NCBI GenBank assembly: GCA_047629415.1
Contig: JBLHWZ010000010.1
Coordinates: forward strand, 1 to 42,683
Reading direction: 5' to 3'
Length of the DNA: 42,683 bases
From: CBDUJZ01 sp047629415
Lineage (GTDB): Bacteria > Myxococcota_A > Bradymonadia > REDH01
A program made the translations under genes and the position numbers. The notes below the pieces were generated by a model. It was not told the origin of the DNA. It did no database searches and saw only the letters and a program-made list of their open reading frames with translations. This document shows, one piece after another, positions 25,030 to 32,396 of the stretch. Position 1 is the first letter of the stretch, and every line of letters starts with the position of its first letter.

Positions 25030-25560
25030 CTACGGTCGCAGGTTCCGAATGGCCTTGCCGACGTAGAGTTGTGTCGCTCGCTCAAAACGCAGAGCGCCGG
25101 GTTGTTGAGCGACGACTAGATCTTGCTGTCGCGTTGCCTCATCTGAAAGTCCACAGTGGTCAATTTCGGGAACCGCGGTGTACTCGTGTTGCTCAATCAG
25201 ACTGTCTGGACAGGTCCAGAGAGAGTCTTCGATTTCGTAGAAGTCGAGGCATGGGGCCACCTCGGAAGGTGGTTGACATAACGTCGATTCTCGGTCCTCC
25301 GCAAACCGCTCTAAACACTGAACTTCCTGCTGACATGCGTCATCGATCGCACAGCCGGACGCGCTAAGCAGCCCGGCGAGAACCTCGTCATCCGAGAGTA
25401 GGCCGTGAGGCTCCGTCGTGGCACACACCGCGAGGAGTTCATCCCGCACGCTCGCCTCTACTTCATGCCCACGACCGCCTCGGGCGACCTCTCCGTTGAG
25501 AGGCATGCAGACGATGTGCCATCGGGAGGATGCCTCAATGGCATGTCCGCCACACACCAC
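25030..25560 (-). CDS. Cys-containing protein, possible end of the split kelch gene
   Basis: A frame of 176 codons. A plausible separate start is the ATG at 25503 (MPLNGEVARGGRG). It contains regularly spaced Cys (SGCAIDDACQQEVQCLERF, STLCQPPSEVAPCLDFYE, LWTCPDS, DHCGLS), which suggests an exported disulfide-bonded domain, but no signal peptide is seen. It overlaps the end of the preceding kelch frame by 26 bases and lies in the same frame as the first kelch ORF. It may therefore be the C-terminal domain of one long protein split by two frameshifts. The function is unknown. Confidence 0.45.
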   Translation of the reverse strand: MVCGGHAIEASSRWHIVCMPLNGEVARGGRGHEVEASVRDELLAVCATTEPHGLLSDDEVLAGLLSASGCAIDDACQQEVQCLERFAEDRESTLCQPPSEVAPCLDFYEIEDSLWTCPDSLIEQHEYTAVPEIDHCGLSDEATRQQDLVVAQQPGALRFERATQLYVGKAIRNLRP

Positions 25561-26540
25561 TCACAGGTGTGCCCAGGCTGAGCACCTCAAGCGTGCTTTC
25601 GTCCCCACCAAAAGAGAGGAGTTCGTTAGCTGGAGAGACCCAGACGACTACGCCGTCGTCAGCCCCGGCGAAGAACGCGTGGTCCTCGAGGGTCGTCCAC
25701 TGCCAGCCAGACTCCGGTCGTTCGAGCAGGGCTGTCGACGCGGAGCTCCGCACGAACGCACCGTCATGTTCGGGGGCGACCGTGCTCTGCCGAAACGCCG
25801 TCGGCGGAATGCCAGTTACAGGCTCGGCCGCCCACGTCCACCCCTCCGGGTTCCGTCCAACGGTATAGACGTACTCGTCATCATACGATCCTCCCCAGAC
25901 CACTAGGCGCCCCGAACCCGCATGCCAGAAGACCAGCTCGGGGTCCCGCGCCGACGGGCCTGCGCCGACGGTTTCGATCGTTCGCCACTCCCATTCACCA
26001 GATGTTGGGCCGAGAGTACGCAGTTCGTTGCTCGAGGGTGAACCGCCGAACACCATGAACACGCCCTCCTCAGGGTTCCACGCCGCGCCGTGTTGCCAGA
26101 GTTCCTCGGGGCCGTCGCCGGTGACCAAGGGCCTCGTCCAGGTCCAGCGCACGCCTTCTCGACGTCCGACGACGAGCGGGGCGACATCGGATGCGGGGTC
26201 CGTTGCGTGACCGCCGAACACCACCAGCTCCTCGCGTCCGTTTAGCCAGGCCGCCGAGTGCACCACGCGGCCGACCGCCCACCCCGGAGCCGGCAGGCGC
26301 GTCCATGCCCAATCGTCGCCGGACCTCGATAGGCGCGTGAACGACGACCGCGTGTCGTGTCCGCCAACAAAGAACACCTCGTCTCCGATCGCGGTCGCCG
26401 TCCGTCCCCCGTGTGGTGCAGGGGGCGTGTCTACCGGTGTTACGTCATGCACGCGCAGACCATCTCCAACGTGAATCTCGACGACCGAGTTTTGCCGAAC
26501 GCCGTGGATCTCTGGATAGGTGCGCAGTCCGGGAGTTTGC
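25535..26540 (-). pseudogene. Second part of kelch-like lipoprotein, frame-shifted
   Basis: This frame holds further kelch-type blades: TATAIGDEVFFVGGHD, REELVVFGGHATD, EGVFMVFGGSPSSN, SGRLVVWGGSYDD and ELLSFGGDE. These extend the blades of the first frame, which stops at 26440. There is no signal peptide at its own possible start (an in-frame codon near 26587), and blade spacing continues smoothly from the upstream frame. A frameshift between about 26480 and 26540 is the simplest reading. A sequencing error is an alternative. Confidence 0.6.
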
Positions 26541-27996
26541 CATTTCCACCGATCAGAACCATCGCTCCGTCGGGGAGACAGGCGCATGCCGCTGAACGGA
26601 ACGGGAGCAAGACTTGTTCATCGAGGTCTCCCTGCCACTCGCCCCGGTCGATCTCCGTCAATTGCATCGACTCGTTCGTCAGCCAACCCGCAAAGCCGCG
26701 GTCGTAGTCCCGCTGCCCCCCCAAGACGTGAAGTCGTTGGTCCGCGTCGTGCCAACACGCAGCGTGGTTGTAGCGGCCGGGCACCTCGCCATCGACGGGC
26801 CCTGGCACTTCGCCTCGGAGAATGATCTCTTCCCAAACGGGGTCACCAGAGCCGAAGTGCAACGCCCACACGTCGGAGAGGATTACCGAAGACCGGGCGC
26901 CCCCGTACACGAGCATGCGGTCGCGTGGAGCATCCCAGACCAGGGTGTGACCGACGCGACCGCTCGGCGCGGTATCCACGTCGATCGCGTCCCAGCGCCA
27001 CCCCTCGGATGTGCGCGAAAGAGCGTGGACGTCGGACATCGGCTCGACCGACCAACGGTCCCGGTCGTGGCCGCCGTGAATCAGCATTCTCTGTCGTGAT
27101 GGATCCCACACTGCCCGGTGCCCGGCGCGCCGCCGTGGCGCGGTACCGCCGATCTCTGGCCGGGACCAGTCCCACTCCGATCCCTTCCACGTGAGCACAT
27201 GCGTGTCGTTGACGGTCACCCCGCCGCGGAGTCCGCCAAAGACGATCATCTCAGAGTGAGTCGTGTTCCAGACAGCGGAGTGACCACTCAGAGAGGGTGG
27301 TCCTGGGCCGGACGCAGTCGTCGTGCCCCACGCCCACTCGCCGTCCGGTTGTGCCAATGTGTAGAGGCCGGCGCGATCCAGTGTCGGGCCGGGTCCAAGA
27401 ATCAGGATGCGGTGGCCCGCGCTATCGTAGACTGCGGTGTGGCTGATGCTCGGCGGCGCATAGGGTGCGTTGCAGAACGGGTCGAGCGTACAGCCCGTGC
27501 AGCCGTCGTCGTGCACGTCGTTGCCATCGTCGCATTCCTCAGCCTCGTCCAAACGGCCGTCGCCGCAACGGGGGGCCGTCGCATCATCCTCCGGCTCTGT
27601 AACTTCGCCCACCGCGTCAGCGTCCCGCTCTGTGTCCGGCTCATCCGTGTCCGGCTCATCCGCGTCAGCGTCCCGCTCTGTGTCCGGCTCATCCGTGTCC
27701 GGCTCATCCATGTCCGCGTCGTCCGCGTCGTCCGCGTCGTCCGCGTCGTCCGCGTCGTCCGCGTCGTCCGCGTCGTCCGCGTCGTCCGCGTCGTCCGCGT
27801 CGTCCGCGTCGTCCGCGTCGTCCGCGTCGTCCGCCGAAACTCCGGTCGTCTCTCCCGGCTCGACATCTTCGGCGCAGGAAGGTTCAGTCCCGTCGTCCGC
27901 GAGCACACTGGTCGCGTTACGGTCACCACCGCATCCCGCGACGGCATGGAGGACGAGGGAAAACAACAGATACAGGTGCGTCGAGCCCTTGTTCAT
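26440..27996 (-). CDS. Kelch-repeat lipoprotein with Asp/Ala tract and DUF4215-type Cys repeat
   Basis: The start is ATG27996, preceded by GGAAGAGG as ribosome-binding site; an in-frame TTG at 28008 is less likely. The product of ~518 residues has a lipoprotein signal (LFSLVLHAVAGC, Cys22), then a DDA tract (about 13 units) and two 16-residue DEPDTDEPDTERDADA repeats. A DUF4215-type knot, RCGDGRLDEAEECDDGNDVH ending in DGCTGC, follows. The rest is kelch blades (RILILGPGPTL, SEMIVFGGLRGG, RMLIHGGHDRD, RMLVYGGARSS, LHVLGGQRDYD). The last ~25 residues are out of frame with the rest of the propeller, which continues in another frame. It is a surface-anchored binding protein by inference. Confidence 0.75.
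   Translation of the reverse strand: MNKGSTHLYLLFSLVLHAVAGCGGDRNATSVLADDGTEPSCAEDVEPGETTGVSADDADDADDADDADDADDADDADDADDADDADDADDADDADMDEPDTDEPDTERDADADEPDTDEPDTERDADAVGEVTEPEDDATAPRCGDGRLDEAEECDDGNDVHDDGCTGCTLDPFCNAPYAPPSISHTAVYDSAGHRILILGPGPTLDRAGLYTLAQPDGEWAWGTTTASGPGPPSLSGHSAVWNTTHSEMIVFGGLRGGVTVNDTHVLTWKGSEWDWSRPEIGGTAPRRRAGHRAVWDPSRQRMLIHGGHDRDRWSVEPMSDVHALSRTSEGWRWDAIDVDTAPSGRVGHTLVWDAPRDRMLVYGGARSSVILSDVWALHFGSGDPVWEEIILRGEVPGPVDGEVPGRYNHAACWHDADQRLHVLGGQRDYDRGFAGWLTNESMQLTEIDRGEWQGDLDEQVLLPFRSAACACLPDGAMVLIGGNGKLPDCAPIQRSTAFGKTRSSRFTLEMVCACMT
27614..27709. repeat. Two perfect 48-bp tandem repeats
   Basis: Copies at 27614-27661 and 27662-27709 are identical and encode two copies of a 16-residue Asp/Glu/Pro/Thr unit in the kelch lipoprotein linker. 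Perfect identity suggests recent duplication. Confidence 0.9.
27712..27834. repeat. 9-bp tandem repeat, about 13.7 copies
   Basis: GTCCGCGTC units in perfect tandem encode the Asp-Asp-Ala tract on the minus strand. The unit length is a multiple of three, so slippage would change linker length without breaking the frame. Confidence 0.92.
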
Positions 27997-28219
27997 CGCC
28001 TCTTCCAACTGAGGTCATGCCAAACCGTGAGCAAGCGCTCAGAGTCTTCTAACAATCCGGGGGATAGGAGAACGACTACCTCTCGCATTCATCGGATGCG
28101 AGGACTTCAGCGCTCTGGCTGAGGCAATCGGTGTTGTGCCTCCAACGCGCGCACAAGACCTGACCTGGAGCAGGCTCGGGGCCGCGCCAGGCCGCTCCTC
28201 TGCGTCGCTGCGAGTCGCA

Positions 28220-28343
28220 TCAGCGCTCCGGCTGCCGCTCGAACGCTCCAAGGTCGACTGAGTCACCTACGAGGCGCGGAAGGCCATTGAGGTCTCTGTC
28301 GGCGAGCGATTCGTTGCTGCCTGCGGCGATCGCGATGTTCGAG
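28220..28343 (-). pseudogene. C-terminal remnant of a choice-of-anchor-Q protein
   Basis: Reading leftwards from core I, the minus frame encodes NIAIAAGSNESLADRDLNGL followed by PRLVGDSVDLGAFE and a stop. The GSN...D-x-D/N-G-x-P-R-x-V-G...V-D-x-G-A-x-E pattern is the characteristic end of secreted right-handed beta-helix proteins with a choice-of-anchor-Q terminus. Only ~40 residues remain, and the frame is joined to the cassette core, so the gene was broken at or by the core. Confidence 0.72.
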
Positions 28344-28359
28344 ACGTTGAACAAGAAGT
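28344..28359 (+). repeat. Cassette core I
   Basis: ACGTTGAACAAGAAGT. The left flank is a gene remnant instead of a normal right end. The right flank is a diverged type-2 left end (GTGGTGTAAATG, then TGTACCCGG and TGTACGCGG at about 28412 and 28424). Confidence 0.82.
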
Positions 28360-28465
28360 TGTGGTGTAAATGCCCGCCGTAACCGGTTCTCGGGCACGCC
28401 AAGTCGTCGCTGTACCCGGTCCTGTACGCGGTTTCTGCTTGGCTGCGCGCGACCGAGGTCGGCGG

Positions 28466-28939
28466 CTATTCCGTCGGCGGAAGCTCATCGAGCATGGCGA
28501 CATCGGCAAGGTCCTTCGGTCGCCCCGTCGCCAGCTTGTTCGTTCGGAGGGCCGCGAGGCCGATAAACGGCAGCGTGAGCTCACCGACCTCAACGGAGCA
28601 CCGATCCTGCCATGCTTCGTCAAAGCTCACGCCCGAAATCGACGTGAGAAGGTCGATGCGCCGAGGCGGGAGCCCCATCTGGTACACCCAGCCAAGCTGA
28701 GTGAAGTCCTCGACCGTCGCCCCGTGCACACCGAGCGGAGCTCCGAAGTCCCGCAACGCCGCTACGACTCTCAGCGCGTTCTCCGCTGTAGCTCGAACGA
28801 GGATGTCGATATCCCCTGTTGCGCGGGCCACTCCATGGACAGCCATCGCGTGTGCGCCGACGATAACGAAGTCGACTTCCCGCTCGTCGAGCGCGTGGAG
28901 AAGATCTCGGAAATCGTCGTTGAGCTCCGGCTCAGCCAT
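28466..28939 (-). CDS. DUF6036-like nucleotidyltransferase
   Basis: A 157-residue minimal nucleotidyltransferase-type protein. The signature is FVIVGAHAMAVHGVARATGD then IDILV, with Asp43 and Asp45 as the expected metal ligands and a Gly-Ala-His in place of the usual Gly-Gly or Gly-Ser. A later segment, RPKDLADVAML, matches the RxKDxxD element of this superfamily. Its ATG sits inside the stop of the upstream small gene (8-base overlap), as in toxin-antitoxin operons. Decayed relatives of the same pair occur at 7020-7278 and 32211-32255. A role as a nucleotide-transferring toxin is inferred. Confidence 0.72.
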   Translation of the reverse strand: MAEPELNDDFRDLLHALDEREVDFVIVGAHAMAVHGVARATGDIDILVRATAENALRVVAALRDFGAPLGVHGATVEDFTQLGWVYQMGLPPRRIDLLTSISGVSFDEAWQDRCSVEVGELTLPFIGLAALRTNKLATGRPKDLADVAMLDELPPTE

Positions 28940-29156
28940 CGCAGAGCGGCCGTCGCTGAACTAGCATGTCGGAGCGGTCGTAGTCCGGCAGGGAACGGCC
29001 GCTCAATGCCCACGTGTCGAGGGTGATTTGCCACACGGATGCGACGCGTTCGCTCGCAGTGCCCGCCTGCGCCGCCGGGGATTCCTCAAGGCGGTGGGCG
29101 GACGCGGTCCAGTCCTGTCGGCGGGCGGCGGCGCGAGCTTGTCGAGCTTCGTTCAT
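28932..29156 (-). CDS. Small partner of nucleotidyltransferase, candidate antitoxin
   Basis: A 74-residue protein beginning MNEARQARAAARRQDW, rich in Arg and Ala, with a central helix and a conserved ALSGRSLPDYDRSD segment. The last codons overlap the nucleotidyltransferase start. Related first exon-like starts, MNNARGIRAAARQKW and MNDARKARAAARRQW, occur in two other cassettes, so the family is specific to this island as far as the window shows. It could be an HEPN-like or helical antitoxin, but the HEPN catalytic RxxxxxH motif is not evident. Function by context only. Confidence 0.6.
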   Translation of the reverse strand: MNEARQARAAARRQDWTASAHRLEESPAAQAGTASERVASVWQITLDTWALSGRSLPDYDRSDMLVQRRPLCDG

Positions 29157-29302
29157 GGGCTCAGTCTAGCAGATTCGAGCCCCGGTCGCTTCCAATGAGA
29201 GTCGACCGATATAACAGCCCAAGGCCACGCGTCTTGCGGTTGGCGGAAGGCGCCCGAATGGGACCGCATGAGCCCCCATGACATGTCCTGAGACAACGTC
29301 AG

Positions 29303-29318
29303 ACGTTGAACAAGAAGT
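29303..29318 (+). repeat. Cassette core C
   Basis: ACGTTGAACAAGAAGT. The left flank is a type-2 right end. The right flank (29319-29412) is a type-2 left end with two TGTACCCGG iterons. Confidence 0.9.
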
Positions 29319-29615
29319 CAGGGTGTAAGTGTCCGTAATTGTTGATGGTGGAGCAGTGCGCACGAGTTCTGTACCCGGCTGTGTACCCGGTTTCCGATGG
29401 GCTGTGGTGAGACCAAATCGGGCTGACGTGAGATGGACGGCCAGGGAACCCCAAGTCGATCAACCGCTCGGCGTCAGTCCGACCGGCTTCAACTACTCCC
29501 AGGCGCACTTGACGCGGCCTTCGATGCTCTCGCTTGCGGGGTGTGAATCTCCGGGGCCCGGATGGGTATTGGCCCAGCACCCCCGTGTTTGGGATCTCTC
29601 TAAGGTTCGTCGAGG

Positions 29616-29661
29616 TTGACTTCCGTTGACTGTACCCTACAGTTGGGGTTGTAGGGTACAG
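29616..29661 (+). promoter_or_regulatory. Promoter and palindromic operator of the GntR operon
   Basis: A perfect 12-bp inverted repeat CTGTACCCTACA-N8-TGTAGGGTACAG lies at 29630-29661, directly against the ATG at 29662. Two TTGACT hexamers at 29616 and 29626 can serve as -35 boxes. With the second, the -10 falls inside the right arm and the start point would be at or near the ATG, implying a leaderless message and tight autorepression. Confidence 0.78.
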
Positions 29662-30414
29662 ATGAGGAATCAGATGCCGAACAGTCCAACAGCCGTCGAT
29701 ACGATCGCCACCCAGATCGCCCTGCAGATTCTGCGCCGCGAACGCCTCCCGGGCGATCGCCTCCCCTCTGTTCGTTCGCTCGCGCAGCTGCACGAGGTGA
29801 ACGTCTCGACCGTGCAGCGTGTCCTCGTTCGCCTGCAGGAGCAGGGCCTCATCGTCGCCCGAGATCGCAGTGGGGTCGAGGTCCTCGACCCCACCCGTGC
29901 GGGCGGATCGGCGCTTTGGCCACTCGTGATGGCAAACAGTGTCCACGACCCTGACTCGGCCGTCGAGCTGCTGAGCGACGCGCTGGCGGCTCGCCGTTTG
30001 CTCTCCATGGACGTCCTGCAGCAAGTGTCGAACCTTCCGCCCGCTTCGTACCTGCCCGCCCTGGCCGCGGCCGTAGCAGACTTCGAGACGGCAGTGGTCG
30101 CTGGAGCCGAAGACCTGGCGACTCTCTCGGCCACCGAAAGCGAGATCATCCGCATCTTGTTGGTCGCCACGCGGCGCACCGCGGTGCTGGGGATCTTCAA
30201 CGACGTGGCCAAAATGCTCGCCTCCAACCGTGTGGTACTGGCGGCGATCTACGCGCAGCCAAGCATCGCGCTCTCGGCGTGGAAGATGTTCCTCGAAATC
30301 CTGACCAACGCTGGGGGCGGCGAGAGCTTTGCGTTCGTCGAGCCGATCCTCCGCGCGATCGACGACGACGTCGTCGCCGCCTTTCACCTATTGCTACAAT
30401 CGGAGCCCAAATGA
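29662..30414 (+). CDS. GntR-family transcriptional regulator
   Basis: Starting at ATG29662 gives 250 residues. Residues ~8-75 are a GntR winged helix (TIATQIALQILRRERLPGDR then LPSVRSLAQLHEVNVSTVQR and LQEQGLIVARDRSG). The C-terminal ~170 residues are all-helical and fit a ligand-binding domain of FadR/FCD type or a diverged relative. The upstream palindrome is a natural operator. The stop overlaps the start of the acyltransferase gene (ATGA), so the regulator probably controls that enzyme in response to its substrate or product. The inducer is unknown. Confidence 0.85.
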   Translation: MRNQMPNSPTAVDTIATQIALQILRRERLPGDRLPSVRSLAQLHEVNVSTVQRVLVRLQEQGLIVARDRSGVEVLDPTRAGGSALWPLVMANSVHDPDSAVELLSDALAARRLLSMDVLQQVSNLPPASYLPALAAAVADFETAVVAGAEDLATLSATESEIIRILLVATRRTAVLGIFNDVAKMLASNRVVLAAIYAQPSIALSAWKMFLEILTNAGGGESFAFVEPILRAIDDDVVAAFHLLLQSEPK

Positions 30415-32150
30415 GCCAATCGAACGGCCTAGCCAAACACCCGTTGATCACAATGCGCTTGCGAGGTAGCCAGCGCGAAATGGGGGCTCAGCAGGGAGAG
30501 GCGCTGCGCGACCTCGAGGGCTGGCGTGAGCTCGCCGAGTTCTATCCATCGATGGCGACCCGATTGCTGACGATGGGCCTGGCGCCGAGGTTACGGCGCG
30601 GCCTGACGCCGGTCCTGCAACACTTGATGACGAGAGCGGCGCGGCGCATGTCGCGTGCGCGGAGCGCCCAGTTTCCGGAGTACGTCGAACGCACGGAGGC
30701 CCTGCTGGCCGGAGCCGGATTGTCGCCAGAGATATGTAAGTGGTGGAGCGTCATGGATGTGTTCCAGAACACGGTGAGCACCGTCGCACGCTACGACATC
30801 CTCAAGGCGAGTGGCGTCCAGATGACCGCGATCCCGGCCTGCTCGAGCTTGGCCGTTTGGGGTGACGCATCATCGGACGGCCAACTGCGCCACGCCCGGA
30901 ACTTCGACTTCCCGGGCGTGGGGGTCTGGGACCAGTCGCCGGCGGTGGTGCTCTGCGATCCCGATGAGGGCCTGCGCTACGGATTCGTCACGGCGCGCGT
31001 CGTAGATGCACCCGTCACCGCCTTCAACGAGGCGGGCTTGACGGTGAGTTCCAATACGCGATTCCACCGTGACGTGAGCTACGGCGGCGCGTCTGCCGCG
31101 GACATCGGCCACGAGATCGTTCGCCGAGCTCGGACGCTCGAAGAAGCGGTCAGTATCGCCCGCGGCGTTGGGTCGGCTTCGACCTGGGGTTTCCTCGTGT
31201 CGTCGGCCCAGGAGCGGGATGCGGTCATGATCGAGATGTCCGCGTCCGAGGTGCATACCCATCGGCCCGGCGAGGGCGAGGCGTTTCTACCGTGCACCAA
31301 CCGTTACAAGTCGGCGGCGCTCCAGGCCGGCGAGCTCACGACGAGCACTGCATTCGCCGTCGACTCCGATGCCCGCGAAGAACGGCTCCGCCAAGCGGTG
31401 GTCGGAGCGGGCGAGCGTGGTCTCGGCCGCGAGGACCTCGAGCGTCTGCTGGGCGACCTAGAAGACCTCGAAGCTCGCGACGGCGACGTGAAGGCGACCC
31501 GCCTCGCGGGCAACTGCATCATGTCGCCGCTCACCGTGCAGAGCGTGGTTTCCGAACCCGAACAGGGTTCCATCCGGGTGTCCGTTGGAAGCGCGCCTAC
31601 CGGCCTCGGCCCGTACGTGAGCGTCCCCTGGGAGTGGGACGGAGAAGTCGGCGTCGTGTCGGAGGTGAAATCGAACACCCCTCGAGGCCCTCGCCGGGCG
31701 TGCGGCACACCGCTGGAGCCCGCGGAGCTCGCCGCGATCGAAGCGTACGTTGAGGCTGGCCGACGCCACTTCGCGAGCGTCCAGAGTTCGGGGACGCGCG
31801 AAGCGATGGAGTGCGCGGTACAGCACGCGCCGCGGGAGCCTCACTTCCGGTTTCTGGCCGCGATGCTCGCGATCGTCGAGTCGGACTTCTCGGCAGCGTG
31901 CGAGCACCTCGATCGCGCGCTCGAGGTGGAGCACGGGGTGTACCGACGCGCGTTGGTCCTGCTCTGGGCATCGCGCGTGCGGACTGTCATCTCACGCCCT
32001 GACGCGGCCGATGCGCGCGCCGAGCTGCTCGCCCTCCGCCACCCATCGATTGGCCATCTTCATGAAGCCGCCGCAAAGGAGACGCGACGCCCAAAGAGCG
32101 GGAGAGCCCTCGCGGGGATGGTCCCTGACCTCATCCTGATCAGCTGCTGA
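30411..32150 (+). CDS. C45-type acyltransferase/peptidase-like protein with helical C-terminus
   Basis: Starting at ATG30411, coupled to the GntR gene by a 4-base overlap, gives 579 residues. PACSSLAVWG (Cys144 as likely N-terminal-nucleophile after self-cleavage), HARNFDF (161-167), FNEAGLTVSSN and CTNRY follow the order seen in acyl-CoA:6-aminopenicillanate acyltransferase/C45 and related Ntn-hydrolase proteins. The C-terminal ~150 residues look like helical TPR-type repeats (RFLAAMLAIVESDFSAACEH). The N-terminus lacks a signal peptide. It probably hydrolyses or transfers an acyl amide; the substrate is unknown. It is long for the family because of the extra domain. Confidence 0.72.
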   Translation: MSQSNGLAKHPLITMRLRGSQREMGAQQGEALRDLEGWRELAEFYPSMATRLLTMGLAPRLRRGLTPVLQHLMTRAARRMSRARSAQFPEYVERTEALLAGAGLSPEICKWWSVMDVFQNTVSTVARYDILKASGVQMTAIPACSSLAVWGDASSDGQLRHARNFDFPGVGVWDQSPAVVLCDPDEGLRYGFVTARVVDAPVTAFNEAGLTVSSNTRFHRDVSYGGASAADIGHEIVRRARTLEEAVSIARGVGSASTWGFLVSSAQERDAVMIEMSASEVHTHRPGEGEAFLPCTNRYKSAALQAGELTTSTAFAVDSDAREERLRQAVVGAGERGLGREDLERLLGDLEDLEARDGDVKATRLAGNCIMSPLTVQSVVSEPEQGSIRVSVGSAPTGLGPYVSVPWEWDGEVGVVSEVKSNTPRGPRRACGTPLEPAELAAIEAYVEAGRRHFASVQSSGTREAMECAVQHAPREPHFRFLAAMLAIVESDFSAACEHLDRALEVEHGVYRRALVLLWASRVRTVISRPDAADARAELLALRHPSIGHLHEAAAKETRRPKSGRALAGMVPDLILISC

Positions 32151-32210
32151 GCAGCCACGCACGCCCGGAGTATGCCGAGGCTCCTTTGCTGCCGAACGTG
32201 CAATGGACGG

Positions 32211-32255
32211 CCATTGTCGGCGTGCGGCGGCGCGCGCTTTTCGAGCGTCGTTCAT
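32211..32255 (-). pseudogene. Scrap of the small partner gene
   Basis: From ATG32255, fifteen codons (MNDARKARAAARRQW) and the ~60 bases upstream (GGGCTCAGTCCAGCAG and following) match the intact locus at 29110-29200. Similarity then stops. It is the third copy of this gene start in the island. Confidence 0.7.
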
Positions 32256-32396
32256 GGGCTCAGTCCAGCAGGTCCGAGCCGCGGTCGCTTCCATTGAGGG
32301 TGGCCGCACATCACGGACGAACACTCCGCGTCGTCCGGTGGGGAGCAGACGCTAGAAGCGACGGTATGCCCCCCCATGACACGTCCTGAGACAACC

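Larger units (their letters stand above)
24897..28359. mobile_element. Cassette carrying a kelch lipoprotein locus
   Basis: It has a type-2 left end, but its right end before core I is not a type-2 right end. It is instead the tail of a choice-of-anchor-Q gene. The unit may be a fusion or the product of recombination at a secondary site. Confidence 0.5.
28344..29318. mobile_element. Type-2 cassette carrying a nucleotidyltransferase pair
   Basis: The smallest unit (~1 kb), with just two overlapping minus-strand genes. The right end (about 29269-29302) is CATGACATGTCCTGAGACAA plus CGTCAG. Confidence 0.7.

Noticed and set aside
27712..27834. CRISPR-like repeat
   Set aside because: A 9-bp unit without spacers, in frame inside a lipoprotein linker. 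It is a coding minisatellite.
29299..30387. Minus-strand frame of 362 codons ending in the FLFNV-like core
   Set aside because: It is antisense to the GntR gene and ends in the core by chance of the repeat sequence. There is no protein family, and the plus-strand gene is convincing.
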